64,000 nt of DNA from Volvox africanus (taxonomy: Eukaryota; Chlorophyta; Chlorophyceae; Chlamydomonadales; Volvocaceae). Of this stretch, positions 12,001 to 24,400 are shown piece after piece. Positions within the stretch are counted from its first letter, which is position 1; every line of letters begins with the position of its first letter. The position numbers were made by a program, and so were the translations under genes. The notes beneath the pieces are model-generated. The model did not search any database. It saw nothing but the letters and a program-made list of their open reading frames with translations, and was not told where the DNA came from. The DNA is taken from positions 4,541,001 to 4,605,000 of the forward strand of contig BSDZ01000079.1 in assembly GCA_030268105.1 (NCBI GenBank). Direction: 5' to 3'.

Positions 12001-14418
12001 CTGCCACCGCTGCCGCCGGTGGCCTCCACTAGAAATCTGGATGAGGCCGTACTGCTGCTTTGCTGCGGATATGGTGACGATGGCGGCTGCAGGGTCGGCG
12101 ACGGGACCAATGAGACGTTTGTTGCCAGTTCAACGATATAACCATTACAACCATCCGCGTGTCGGTTGATGACGCTCATGGCGGTGTACCAATCGGTCTG
12201 AGAGTTAACGGTGAGGGTGCGGGTGCCCGTCATTCCACATACCTAAAGCAGAGGAAGGGAGAGCCCAGAGGGGTGTGGAGCGTGTTGATGAGAGACAGGC
12301 ATTCTAGGTCCTGAGGGCCACAGCCGGCATTGCGCAAAATACAGCTACGAGCATGGTTTATCAGGTCTGTGCACGCCAGCCATGAACGGCTGACGGCCAC
12401 AGCGTGTAATGGGATGATGTATAAGTAAAAGCCTAAGGATGTCCATCGCATGTGACACAGCTCTTACAAGATTGCACCAAATCTCAGTTGCTGAAAACAT
12501 GGAAATGTCGTTACGGTTACAAAATCGCGATTTCAGAGGACCAAAGCCGGAAGGGCGCTTTTGGAGCAAGCCAGGTGACAAATAGATGCGGCCTCGCTCA
12601 GAGGGTGCGTGCAGGACGGAAGTTAGCCGGTTGGGTGCGTTGACTACGATATACGGCATTCAAAGTACAGTACATATCGTACCTCATTGCAACCGATAAT
12701 TACATCCCTTAGCTCCAGCTGTGGAAGCTGGACTCTGTTCGCCAGAACCTCCCGTACAACATCTCGCTGCGTGTGAAAAAGAGGGTTTGGGGCCTGGGTT
12801 TCGGAGCAAAGAAGGCTTCCGTCAAAGCAGCTACACATGGCAAAATGAAGGCCCCTTGGCGGGAAGCTGCAAGGGAGCCGCTATTAAGGATATGGGACCT
12901 AAAGAAGTCTCGAGCGCAGGTAAAATCGATATGAACAGTAGGCATCCTTCTGTTTCCCCCCTCCCAGCCCAACACCCGTCTGTCTCGCAATGAGAGGCCC
13001 ATTTCCGGCTCCTCCCTCTTCCATACCTGCGTGATGTTGAACCCGGGCGGCTGCGGCTGATACTGCCCAGACGCGGCATCGTACAGCCGCTGCGCCACCT
13101 GGCAGTCCTGCAGTACAACCCTGGAGCGCACTAATCGCAGCAGCGAGCCCGGGGACAGAGAGAAGGAGTCCAGAGACAACGACCAGTTGGCGGTGCCAGT
13201 TGCACCCGAGCCGCTGTTATTGGTCGTGCCATCGCCATTGAAACCGCTGCTGCCGCTATTGCTTCTACTGCCGTTGTTGCTAGAGCTGTTGCTGCTGCTC
13301 CTGTCGCTGTTACTGCTAACGCTGCTGGAGAGTTTGAAGTTGGCGACAACGTTTACGATGTTCAGGTACTGGAATGTGACGGTCACGTCTGCGGGCAGAG
13401 CCGTGCATTGGAGAAGGAGAACGAGGGGGAGAAGGAGGGTTGAGTGACAGCTTCACCAGGGCCGTACAAAATCGCCCATGCGGTAAAAGAATTGAGCTCC
13501 CTGATCATCTTTGAGCTAGGTTACGACCCCAAGCTCCTTGGCACTCGTAATGCTGTGCATGTTTTCTGCTTTTCGCGTAAGTTCCAAATACGTCTCTCTA
13601 CTCCTGCATGTATGCCGAATGTGGTGGTGATGATGGAGGTGGCATTGGTATACATTATAGTAATGCTGCTTGCGTGTTGGTTGATTGCGTGTTGCTGTTG
13701 TTGATGCTGATGTGGGTCGGGGCCTTTACGACAGACCGAGGACTGGGACAGGATCAGTACTGGGACTGAGACGATGGGCTCCCTCCCTGGATACACCAAG
13801 GAACAAATTCCCACATTCCACCGACTAAGAATGATCCAAATTGTCTAAAATGCAACTGAGTTTTTAATCTGGTTCTTCTCTCATTATCTTCTACGACCTC
13901 GGAGGCGAGGGAGTGACACTGTGGAACGAAACCCAAATCCTAGGAAGTGGCGTTCATCTACTGCGGCGGCAAGACACGGGGAAACCCGGCTAGACCTCGG
14001 CGTAGAACTAGAACTGTCAGCGCTTACTCGTTGACAGGAGGACGCCCCCGGGCTGCGGTCTTAGGTAGAGACCAGGAAATGGCCCCACTGAAGTATCCAG
14101 GCCGCTGATCAGAGTGTCGTTGAGGAACTGCAACTGCAGCTGCAATATCGGAACATCTGCTGTTGTGTCGCCGGTCAGCAGAACGAGATCCGTATGGTTG
14201 AACCCGGAGGCCCTGTTGAGATCTTGAAACAGCGATCCATTGCGAACACGAGAGAGGCCCCACTCGTCCCACAGCTCCACACATGGTTCCGGACAGGTCT
14301 GAAAGACAGGCGATGCGCCTGTTAGCGACACGAATTGCCACCCTGGGTAATGCTGTTGACACAGGTAGATAAGTAATAAGAGCAGAGTATGTGATGTGGG
14401 TAGCTGTAGGGCATGCAT
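1..14418 (-). CDS. Giant receptor-like protein kinase (3' end beyond window)
   Basis: Type I membrane kinase, at least 3,090 residues. Phase-consistent exons (minus): 14418-14028, 13388-13027, 12766-12683, 12242-11722, 10789-10636, 10504-9542, 8840-8756, 8562-6842, 6509-5195, 4836-4734, 4560-4413, 4275-4180, 3861-3784, 3687-3598, 3429-3378, 3109-<1. The start at 14418 was chosen because a Leu-rich signal peptide follows at once (HTLLLLLIYLC). Residues ~25-870 form an ectodomain rich in N-glycosylation sequons, with repeated beta-strand-like phrases such as LTLRNLTLVGL. A single hydrophobic span, WIIPVVVVAVVVILTAIGIS, lies near residue 875. A ~950-residue Ser/Gly/Ala linker leads to the kinase (~1855-2120), and then a low-complexity tail of more than 950 residues stays open to base 1. 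Kinase motifs fit the plant/algal TKL-RLK group. The ligand is unknown. A beta-helix ectodomain is only a guess. The acceptor at 10504 could instead be ~10420; both are in frame. Confidence 0.85.
2860..5260 (-). other. Kinase catalytic core of the receptor-like kinase
   Basis: Nine exons or exon parts join in phase to give a complete kinase core. It has the Gly-rich loop GSGAFGTVYK (exon end at 5195), VAVK with the ATP-binding Lys (exon 4836-4734), an alpha-C region with Glu followed by HPNVV (4560), hinge-region EFCDGGSL (4275-4180), catalytic loop IHGDLNPAN (3861-3784), IADFG (3687-3598), GTPFYTAPE (3429-3378), and DVFSYGVVLWE plus RPSFKQI (exon A, below 3109). The usual HRD Arg is replaced by Gly (HGD), so this is a non-RD kinase. 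Lys, catalytic Asp, DFG and APE are all present, so activity is expected. Introns here are short, as in algal TKL kinases. Confidence 0.88.
4855..4920. repeat. (CAGG)n tract in kinase intron
   Basis: Imperfect CAGG tetranucleotide run in the intron between the Gly-rich-loop exon and the VAVK exon of the receptor kinase. It falls outside both splice sites. Confidence 0.8.
11683..11721. repeat. (CA)n microsatellite at an exon 4 donor
   Basis: CA dinucleotide run directly abutting the exon that ends at 11722. On the coding strand it is a GT run, so the 5' splice site of the 932-base intron (10790-11721) is itself made of microsatellite sequence. Confidence 0.85.
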
Positions 14419-15892
14419 CGGCTTGGTAATGTCGCTGTCGGTCGCGTCCTATCCTTGTAGTCCACGATGCACCGTTCGACACCTCCGTTGCGCAGGTCTT
14501 CCAAATGTGATGGACTTCAGCTTATGTAATCTTCCATGCAATAGTGTCTGACAACCTTCAGCCCCAAATATGTGGGCGGACTGCAGCCAGACCGCCGCGC
14601 GGTCTATCCGTCAACTTCAATGCCGAACTAAGACAGTATCACAAACGGTAACATGTAGGAATATTCAGCATCTGAATTTGGAAAAACTTTCTTGTATCAA
14701 CAGTGGCAGATTAAATTACTTCTAGTTTACTGCACCTCGTATTGTTTGCTCACTTCACGAGTCGTCAAAATGGCATTGTAGACATATTAATAACACGTAA
14801 ATAACCTTGCTCCTTACAGCTTTACCACCGAACTGAATATTCTTGCTTTGTGCTGTACAGCTTTCCGTTTGTACTGTGGGGTCCTAACATAAGACAATAG
14901 ATCAAGGCGTCAGGGTAATGACAGCATGTTCCGTTTTTGATGAACTTTAATAGTTTGAGCAGTAGATCACTGCCATATTATTCCAAAGAATTTCGACAAC
15001 AGACGCCAGAATGAAAACGTGTTTTCATGGATTGAGCACCGAAATGAAGATTCGACTAAAATATATGAAAGAGGTGATATTCTTAACCTCTATTCTTCTT
15101 GGAAGACACAGTCTGTGTCAGGTAACTTATCAGCGTTCGTCCCCGTCCCTTAGTCACCAGTTTAGTAAACCCAGCTAGCAGCAAACGTCTCTACAGCAGA
15201 CGGATAACGTACTGAAATTTACAAAAACATAAGAAGAGATCCATTTATTCATCAAGGAAACTATGCAAAGGCTTTCTCCCGTAGCTAACGAATAATGGAA
15301 GACTGGGTGGCCAAACCTGCATCGGCGTTTCCTGCCGTTGCCGAGCCATGTCATATTGTGTTGACGGTTTGAACAACCCTCCCCAAAAGCACGCTTAGGT
15401 TGTTATTCTCCTTTGATGCACGGGGAAGGCCTGTCCCCCGCCTGAATATGCAGGCGGCGAGGGATGGCGCCGTTGAGCCTCAGGGAGGAAGTTAAGAAAC
15501 ATTCTCGCGTCCCCTTACCTCCGTACCATCAAGAGCTTGTGCCTGAACCCTCCCGCCACGTCACCTTGTTATCGTCAGGGTCCAACTCCCCCAAAACCCG
15601 CACAACCCCATCATCCATCTGATCGCTATCGCCACATTAGCAGGGCAGCAGGCATGGACCTGATATGGTGTTCTGATAAGAAATATAAAAAAGGTATGAG
15701 TCGGCCTCGCGCATGTGTGTAGGGTGGTCTCCTGGCGTGTGAGGTGTGATCAGGTGCGGCGATGTTACAGCTTACACAGCGTGTTCTGCTACTGGGGGGG
15801 CACACACTTGCAGATGGGCTGCGGCGTCTGGAATTCATGGACTTCCTGCTGTTATACACACTGGGTCCAACCGCTTCCTACCGGGGAAGTAG

Positions 15893-15923
15893 GATGATGA
15901 TGATGATGATGATGACGATGATA
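15893..15923. repeat. (GAT)n microsatellite
   Basis: Run of GAT triplets with one GAC variant, just beyond the likely polyadenylation site of the FKBP gene. Confidence 0.85.
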
Positions 15924-15962
15924 TGAGGAGGGTCATTGGGCGGTGTGAGTTTCTGTGACCTT

Positions 15963-15967
15963 TTACA
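15963..15967 (-). terminator. TGTAA polyadenylation signal of the FKBP gene
   Basis: Reads TGTAA on the minus strand, about 60 bases after the FKBP stop codon. TGTAA is the standard poly(A) signal in chlorophycean algae. Confidence 0.6.
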
Positions 15968-16026
15968 TGGTGCATTGCATCTGGATCTGGATCCTGCGCC
16001 AGAAGGTTAAGATATAATATGGTGTA

Positions 16027-16818
16027 TCACTTGCGGGGCAACAGCTCCACATCAAACTCCAAAGTCGCGTTCGGTGGGATGACACCACCGGCGCCGCGAG
16101 CTCTGGAGTGAAATAACGTCGCCGCCGCCGCCGCCGCCGCCACACACAGCCACAATAACGTGACGCCCCAGGCGAAGAACGTCGTGCGGCACATGAACAG
16201 CAACGCAGGGGAAATAGCGGAAATAGGCAGTGAGAACGGGCGGTACGTGAAGAAGAACAAATAGCGAGTTCAAATAGCGCAGTCCTGGGGTAAGCCGTCT
16301 GAAGGGATGCGTTTACAAAGCATACATTTACACCCCCCTGCACTTTTCGCTAATCAAAACCATTCCCTCTCCAGTGTAGCCGTGTGTCCTGAATTCCCGG
16401 GTCACTCCGGCGGGAAGTCGAATAAACGGCGCATGACCCCCCCTCAGCCCCTTTATAGGGGGTTGAGTTCCCACCTACCCGTAACCCAGGTTGGACGGGA
16501 TGACCAACAGCCGCTTGCCGCCCTCCTTCATGGCCGGAATATCCTGAAGGTACGACAGACAATCAGCTCCGAAACATGTTCTGCTCTCTATTTGGACCTC
16601 GGCTGGTTGGGGGGTGAATTTTGCACATATGGGCAGCAAAACACACATTCCAATACGCTTACCTCCGCGCCGAGGATGCCCATATCCCAGCCCTTGATAA
16701 CCTGACCAACACCGATCTGCGGAACGAGGAGTTCACAAATACAGCGGAGCAAAGTTAGTCCGACTCTCTTCCTATGACTGAACATCCTGCTGTGTTAATG
16801 TGGGTCCTTGCAGAGTTA

Positions 16819-16882
<64 letters not shown>

Positions 16883-17849
16883 TTTTGCCATTGCCGTTAA
16901 CCATTAACCGTGCATGCAATTAGTACCGCACCTGGAAAGACAGCGGTTGGCGGCGGTTGTACGACGAGTCGAACACAGTACCGTTGGTGAGACGGCCGGT
17001 GTAATGACATCTGTGAGTACGGCACGCATACACATGCACATATAAATAAATCCCAACAAAGCATCGCTATGTCGTATCACGCCTTCGCGGTGTGCAGTGA
17101 TGCGAAACGGACCCATACCGCTGGCGACATGGGCTGCCGAGGTGCCGTGTTTTAAATACCTACATTCACTTTGCGCATGCCGCATCTAAGCGGCAAGAAT
17201 CACGCTCGAACGTTTCGTGCCGCCGCTACTGCCGTATACTTGACCCCTTGCGGTTAATTTCGTTAGTCGTCTATAGCCGTTATTAACAAAGAATGAACAA
17301 TACATCTGCGTTGATTTCTCACAGCATCCAATACTGCAGCTGTTCGTTCACCCACAGCCCCTCCCACCGCGGCGCTTACTTGATGGTCGCGCCCTTGACT
17401 GGGGACGGCCCGGTTCCCTCCTGTACGTCCTTCCACTTAAGGCCACTCGCGCTCTCGTTTAGCTCCCCGGCATCGGCTGCCATGGCGGGGAGGGCGGACA
17501 CGGCAGGCAGGGTTGCGGCAGCCGCGATCAGCATCTCGCGGCGGCTGGGCGCCTGCGTTTCGGCCTGGGACCCAGGATCGGCGTTAGACCTGCCTGAGGC
17601 GCGGACGCTGGTGGTGAGGAGGCGCGCTGGAGCCCGACTCGCCTGTGGCGCGATGCAAGGCCGGCATATATCGTTATTCTTATGCGCTAAATGCTATCTC
17701 ATTTGACAATCGCAGGCCTTTATCATATGACGGAAATATGATATCCTGGATGCAGAGCGACGCTCCTGAGCAAACAGGTGAAAATTGCTGACCTTTGCGG
17801 CTGCCAACCGGCACGAGCTCAGACGGGACTGCATTGCGAGAGCCATCAT
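16027..17849 (-). CDS. Thylakoid-lumen FKBP-type peptidyl-prolyl isomerase
   Basis: Catalyses cis-trans isomerisation of X-Pro bonds; predicted to act in the thylakoid lumen. Exons (minus): 17849-17793, 17642-17380, 17010-16932, 16716-16663, 16543-16479, 16102-16027, all in phase, giving 197 residues. The start at 17849 (ATGATG) opens a typical algal transit peptide, MMALAMQSRLSSCRLAAAK. A second signal follows, with twin Arg and a hydrophobic stretch ending in AMA (SRREMLIAAAATLPA), which points to the Tat pathway. The mature FKBP domain shows HYTGRL, GTVFDSS, VIKGWD, GGKRLLVIP, GYG and the C-terminal FDVELLP strand, with normal length for a single-domain lumenal FKBP. Lumenal FKBPs often lack some catalytic aromatics, so enzyme activity is not proven. 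The first exon was placed from splice phase and peptide character. Confidence 0.92.
16822..16881. repeat. (CT)n microsatellite in FKBP intron
   Basis: Pure CT run of about 30 copies between the FKBP exons ending at 16716 and starting at 16932. Confidence 0.95.
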
Positions 17850-18815
17850 GTTGGACTAACAGTAAGATTATGTAGACAACCCGATCAGAAAAGATTTACT
17901 GATTAAACGGATGGTCAAGTAATCGTTTCGAAAGTCGCCGTACGGACGACGGCTTCCGACCACGGAGACTTGCGATCGCACTTTTCAATACAGGCAAACA
18001 TTTATGAAATGTTGATCCTGAATATCGGACATCATTAATAAGGGACGTTCTCAAACATGCTGAATTTGTGGCCAGCAACGCCCAAGAGGAATATTTGTCC
18101 GCCACCCAAGCTGCTGCAAATTCGCATCATGCTCTGCCGGACTCACACATAAAAGCAAATTCTCATAAAGCTGCCAAAGCCCGCCCATCCGCCTCTTGCA
18201 TCACCCTTGACTTTGTGCCTCGACGGAGGCCCACCCGTTCATCCTTGAGTTTACCGCGAAATCGAAGACCACCCATATGAAGAAGGCAACCTGTCTGTTT
18301 CGCAACACCAAACTGCAAACATTCCCGGAAAGGATCAACCCAACCCAATTCCATAATTGGGCCCACGGTCGTGCGCTTACGCACACACCGGCCCGCGTAG
18401 TCGGGGCGTTGCGGCCCGGGAGGCACAGTGTCATGTTTGGGTCGGAAAGAAACAACCGGAAAACTCAGCCGGGTGCTATCTAGGAAGTCGATACCGGACC
18501 GGCCGGTAGCCGGTAGCCGGCCGGTGCCGATAGCCGGCACCTCGTCCGGATCTGATTTGCGGTCGAACAACAAATGCCATGAGATCCAGACAGTGCAAAC
18601 AAGACAGTTGAATAGTCTTGAAACAAACGGTGGTCCAAACGTTTCTATTCTTACTGTTGCCAAGATTCCATGATCTGATTGAACCGCTTGTGGTTCGACT
18701 GTCAAACGTCACCTGACGACCGCTCCAGGAGGCTCAGTTTATGCCATTTGGTGCAGGGCCCAAACGCTGTTCTTACCAGGGGACTAGGCAGGGAGGGACG
18801 GGGGGCAGGGCGAGG

Positions 18816-18900
18816 AAGAGTGGGAGGGAGGGAGCGACGGAGTTAAGGGTGCGACGCTCCCTCCCTCCCTCCCTCCCTCCCTCCTTCCCTCCCACTCTTG
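18816..18900. repeat. Inverted repeat with (CCCT)n arm
   Basis: AAGAGTGGGAGGGAGGGAGCG at 18816-18837 faces its reverse complement in 18853-18900, across a short loop. It can form a long G-rich/C-rich hairpin. Confidence 0.75.
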
Positions 18901-20097
18901 TCCCTCTCCCTTTAGTCACGTCCCTTCTTCCCTACCTCCACCTTCCCTTGCCTTTGCGCCTTTCAATAGCAGTACCATGTCTCGTCTTATTTACGTTTCC
19001 TTCCTTCCACGTCCATTCCTCCCCCCATCCCTCGCCATCATCCGTGCCATGAGGGTTCTTCATTGGGATGACGGCTTGTTTTGGGTTCTCCAGAGACACC
19101 AAAGATTTTCTTGGGTACCTGTCTGGAGTTCTGGATACGCTGAATTTGTAGTCTCACCTGAGCCCACGCAGAGCAAGCATCCAAATTATCTGGGGCACCG
19201 AGTCACTGTGCTATGTGATATCCTTGCGAAGTTTGAAGCATCCCTTACTATCCTAGGCATTGTCAGACCGTCTTCCAGGATCTGAAGCAAATAGCGCGGG
19301 GTCACCCTGACGTCGGCTCGCCTTGCCATTTTGCGCTTTCGTTGCCCTGCGTTGAGGACCAACCTCCCTGTCCAGGCTAACTGCCCCATGTAGTACAAAG
19401 CAACCGTTATACTGCACAGGTGTATTAGCAATTGAAATTAAAGGCTTCCTGAAATTTCATTACTCATTTCCCATGCAATAGTTTTGACGCTCTGTGGAAA
19501 TAACTGTAAAGCTAAACTAGACTAATCTATTACATATAACATACAGCGCTGACATCTAAGGACACGGGCTGAGGTGAGACATCCGTGTTCATGCCTCACC
19601 AAGGGCCTTACGTCCAACGAATAGCTTTTTTGCGCATGCCCGCTTGTATAGCCCGACAGCGAACTGACAGCTAATGCAGTTTCCTGCATTTTACAAGTAT
19701 ATCAATTCCTTTTAAAAGTGCGTTGCTGCCGCTGCACGCATCGCTTTTCTGTCCCTGAAGATGGTGCTTAAGGACAGGGAGGCGGCTTCCCAGCGTATAT
19801 TGGAGTTGTACCAGCATAGCAGCAGCCACGCACGGCGCGTTTAGGGTCGCCAGTCATGTCCTCCACGCACGCCTGTTTCCCTTGCCCACGTACGCCAGGG
19901 ACTCGCCAGCGCAGAAACCTTTCTTGGAGTTGAGGCTTGCTGGTATGTACGGAAGTAAGGGGCAGGAGACATTTGCTTCCTGTAGTCTGATCATGTATAT
20001 GTGGTATATAGAACAAAGGGTTTGCTGGGAAGACGGAGTGCGCGAAAAAGGAGGGGGAGGGCGAGGGGTAGCGGGAGAGGTACCGGGAGAGCAAGAG

Positions 20098-20218
20098 GGA
20101 GAGGGAGAGAGAGAGAGAGAGGGAGAGCGAGAGAGAGAGGGAGAGCGAGAGAGAGAGGGAGAGCGAGAGAGAGAGGGAGAGCGAGAGAGAGAGGGAGAGA
20201 GAGAGAGGGAGAGCGAGC
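20098..20218. repeat. GA-rich minisatellite
   Basis: Tandem copies of a ~20-base [20 protein letters not shown] unit. The frames that read through it (Ser-Leu or Arg-Glu repeats) are products of the repeat. Confidence 0.9.
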
Positions 20219-21484
20219 CTCTTCGCTGTATGTATGTAGCTAAACTTTTGTATGTTATTCTTCGGTCATCATCTTTCTTATACATACAATATTAGGTAAG
20301 GCAACAACCAAGCTGGTGATTTTGTTTGCAAATTTATCTGCCTTATTTATCCGCTGGGCTTGCCCGTATAGCATTTCTGGCACAGACAACAGTCTTTATT
20401 CGCCATTAAGAGGGATTTTCCTCAATATTACGGGTTTTTTTTGCAAAAACAAGTTTTTAATTTAAAGGTAAACAAATAAATCGTCATAATAGGCTTACAG
20501 CTTACCCAAAGCATAAACCTTTACAAGGTGGCCCCTGAAGCAGATCCCGATATTGGAAGAGCCTTAACTTCCCTCATTAGTTGCTACGCGCATAACGGCT
20601 TGACCTTCTTTTATCTAATTTCTTATAAAATCAAAAATCTTGTTTTCTTAGAGTTTTCTGGGGGGTTAGGGGGTGAGATCAAGTGATCAAACGATGGTGT
20701 GCGGGCTCGAGATCAAACCCCTGAGACATGGCATGGGTCATCTATCGGATCGTTCGCACGAGTTGTACTCCCATAATGTAATCAACTTATGCTTTGAATC
20801 TCACCGCCGCTATTGATGATGCCCAGAAAATTCAGTGCGACGCCAGCGAACAAACGACAACCGCGCAATTATTCCCCCGTCGCGTGCCATTGATGGCTTC
20901 TACGTATTTACCTAACAGTAAGACATTATACTAACATTGCAGAAGAGTTGTCGCAAGTGAGAGAACGCTTCTGCCCGTGCTGCACAGCAGTTACGTCTAT
21001 CGAGTTCAGGGCATTGTGATTAGTTATCTTGGAATAGGAATTTTTTTCTGCAACGCCAAGAATTTCGTTTCCTAAAGCAATAGAATTGTATCTTGATTTG
21101 ACGGCTAGATTCCCGTACGGCCACCGAGTTGTCGTGAATCCTAGGCAAAGGTTTTACGAGGTAATGGAATATGCATATACCCAGGAAAAAATATTTATTT
21201 TAAGTTATTAAGCCAGTGCCGCAGTCCCACAGAACTCGTATGATCATATTTTATGTATTGCTAGCATACACGCCCGAATGCAAGGAGATGCTTTCCACGT
21301 TCCCATATCCGTAGTGTTTAATCGGGACAATATTTGTAATCGGCCCACTAGGGCCAAAGCCGTGGAAGTCCGTCATTTATGCGAACCTTAAGAGATAGGT
21401 TTTACACCCACATCTTTGATCACGGCAAATAACTTGTGGACCGAGGAGGGTGGCGTACACCTTCAGGCCCGCACCTGAAGGTCC

Positions 21485-24400
21485 ATGGAAGAGGTATCAC
21501 GGGCTCCGGCAGGTCAAGCCCACCATGCAGTTCCCGATTCACCAGTCGTCCTTAACCTCAACATCGTGCTGCCGCACATGCAATACCGGAAGAAGTTGCG
21601 CTTGTGAGTCCGGGTAAAGGGGCTTACCGGTCGAGTTATCTCAATGGACGATGGAGCTCCTGTGATTATTAAACGGAGGGCGCATTTAGCAGGGCATCGG
21701 TCAGGAAACCTTCTTCTCCACTTGCACAATAATATGGCCCCCGAGCGCGTGGGCAATCACACTTGTGGAGTTCCTCTCCGAAGCTTCCTTTTCAACGGGC
21801 ATTTGTCGGATCGGAAAAGGCAGCCTGCTGTCTGTTACCTTGAAGGCTGGTTGCGCCAGGCCATGAGCGGCTTTGGTCAGCCATACATTTTACTAGGTCC
21901 ATGCAATCATGTACATCATGTGCAGCGTGGTCTTAGGCAGGACTTCCGAGCAACCAAATCTAGCCTGCGATCCCTCAGCCTCTCTCCCCTTCCCCAGCAA
22001 GCAACCATGTTCATCATTATATTGGAATGAAGCCATGCTGCAATGCACGCTACTGGACTTTCATTCTTCACCTCTGTCGTTCTGACGCCTTTCTCCTCCA
22101 ACCACAAGCGGTCCTTTTTTTGTCCTGTCCCCTAACTCCGTTTCACCCACAGCTTCAATGGCATATACACCCCGAGCAACGTGTCCAGGGTGTTCTTCAT
22201 GTGGCTGGTCATCTTTGTGCTATGGACGTTTCAGTCGGGCTTCATTGAGCGTACGACAAAATCCTACGACTTCGGTGTTGTGCTGTCCTTATCGTACAGC
22301 TTCCCCAACGGTTTGACCCCAGGCTCCACCAATGCCATCATCCTGAATATCATCACGTACATGCTCATGGCATTTATGTTGATCATGGTTGCCGTACAAG
22401 TCAACAGATACGATCCATTCATGCAGGTGGGTGGAGGACTCTTGAGCCAGCGTGGGAAAACACTGTTCTGGCCTCACGCGGGTCCTCCTTTTCCTAGCGA
22501 TCCACGGTGCGCTGTCATGTTGCAGAAGATCCCCACCACCTAGCGATGAACTTGCATGGATTGATGCCATACGTGACACTACGTGCATCACCTCAGTGCA
22601 TGTTTCCTATGTTCCCTGCCGTCGCCGTCGGCTCCTTTCCTTTTTTCCCCGAGCCTCCGCTGCCGCTGCCGCTGCTTACGGGTCGCCGTGTAGCCGTCAA
22701 GAACATGTCTCAGTCTCGCCTTGTGGTGCTAACGCCAAGGCGACGACGTTCCCCGCAGCTGTCTGTGTAGTACCAGCGTTGGCCTGTTAGCCCGTTAGCC
22801 CTTATCCCTGCCCCTCGTGTGTGAGTGTTTGCCTGACCCGCTCCCACGTGGGGTCCTGTCGCCGTGGTCTGTTTCCGTGTCCTCCTCCCATCACGTTTCC
22901 TCCTGCATAGGCTCTCGGTGTCGCGTGTGTGGTACTGTTTGGGGTGGTGCTCAGTCGGCGCAGCCATATGCCGGCGGATGTGGCCCAGGACGGCAAGACT
23001 CTCAGCGGCGGCTTCTTCCTGACCCAGGACTTAGTCATGCAGGTGGGAACTCATCGTCGCGAACCCGTGGGTCGCTACTTTCCGGCCGCGTCATCCATCA
23101 CCTCCTGCTACTGCTACTGCTGTTGCTGCTGCTGCTGCTGCGCATCCTCCGCCGCCTCTTCTTCCTCCTCGTCATCCGCTTCTCCGCCTCCGCCTCCTGC
23201 TGTTATTGCTCCACCGCCTCTTCCGCCTCCGCCTCCTCTTGCTGATGCTGCACCTGGATGGCCAGGAGAATGGGTTGAATTCGAGCGACAAGCAAAGGGC
23301 TTGTGGGTGATGAAAACCACCACATGTGGCGATAAGCAGCGGGCGATGGGGCAAGCAGTGCGAGGTAACATGCATTAGCGACTGCGCATGCGCCCAACCC
23401 ATTCCCCGCTGCAACCTGCCTCGTGGCCCGGTCCCTCGTGCCGTACCATTCCCCTTGCAGATCTTCGTTTGGGTGGGGCTTGCCTACATGTTGGCGCTGT
23501 TCGCGGTGCGTTTCGCGACGCCCATGGCGGTGCGCCGCAACTGGCTGCTCTTCCGATGCGGTATTACGCAGCGACACGACCTGACAGACCCTGCGGCCGT
23601 GGCATCGCTTATCGACTTCCCCCCCGGCTACAGCCTGACGACAGAACGGCGGCTTGTGGCCTGCGTCATCCGTTACATCAGCCCCTGGTACGTCTGTGCT
23701 CCTGTCTTGTCTACCTGTCTTGTCTACCTGTCTTGTCTACCTGTCTTGTCTACCTGTCTTGTCTACCTGTCTTGTCTACCTGTCTTGTCTACCTGTCTTG
23801 TCTACCTGTCTTGTCTACCTGTCTTGTCTACCTGTCTTGTTTACCTGTCTTGTCTACCTGTCTTGTTTACCTGTCTTGTCTACCTGTCTTGTCCTCCTGT
23901 CTTGTCTACCTGTCTTGTCCTCCTGTCTTGTCTACCTGTCTTGTCCTCCTGTCTTGTCCTCCTGTCTTGTCTACCTGTCTGTGTCTTGTGTATCTGCCTG
24001 TGTTTGTCTGTCTGCTGCGTGTGATGTTGCGGCTGTCTGTGTGTCTCCGCGTGCTGCCATATATCTCTCCGTGTCCGGATGCTGTCTCTCCTTCTTTGCC
24101 TCCCCCCCCTCAAATCGACCTACCAGATCGATCTGACCGATATGTCCGCCGTTCTCTATAAGTACCTTCATACTTGAGATGTACAACCTTGATACTAAGT
24201 ATTGAATTCCGTACATTCCCAAAACTCACCAGGAGTATGGCGAGGTGGTCTCAGTCGGTCCGTTGACATTGTTCCCTTGCTCCGACGTTACGTCCGTTGG
24301 TTGTGTGATTTGTGACTCTTGACTTATTCTCCGGCTCTGTGGACGCCGGCGGGCGGCAAAGTCCCCCGGTGCGCCCTCCCGCGGTACCTCGGTCCGGTCG

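Larger units (their letters stand above)
14419..16026. other. Intergenic, receptor kinase 5' end to FKBP 3' end
   Basis: About 1.6 kb with no convincing exon. It should hold the promoter of the minus-strand receptor kinase. The part from ~14530 to 15300 is visibly richer in A+T than the flanking genes. The left end of the FKBP 3' UTR, with a (GAT)n tract and a TGTAA signal, falls in 15890-16026. Confidence 0.6.
17850..21484. other. Intergenic between divergent FKBP and hydrolase genes
   Basis: About 3.6 kb between two start codons pointing away from each other, so it should carry both promoters. No exon could be supported. A 180-codon open frame at 18163-18705 (minus) has no recognisable domain. 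The interval holds a hairpin-forming GGGA/TCCC inverted repeat, a GA-rich minisatellite, palindromic CCGGTAGCCGG-type repeats near 18490-18540, and A+T-rich stretches at ~20290-20660 and 20900-21400. Confidence 0.6.

Noticed and set aside
12243..12682. Extra receptor-kinase exon between exons 3 and 4
   Set aside because: Exons ending at 12683 and starting at 12242 already join in phase; the open frame between runs into exon 4 out of frame.
18163..18705. 180-codon minus-strand open frame
   Set aside because: No recognisable domain, no supporting splice or start context, and it overlaps palindromic repeats.
20680..20770. tRNA-like B-box (GGCTCGAGATCAAACCC)
   Set aside because: No cloverleaf or A-box could be fitted around it.
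23701..23983. Regular direct repeats resembling a CRISPR array
   Set aside because: Contiguous 13-base units with no spacers, in a eukaryotic intron.
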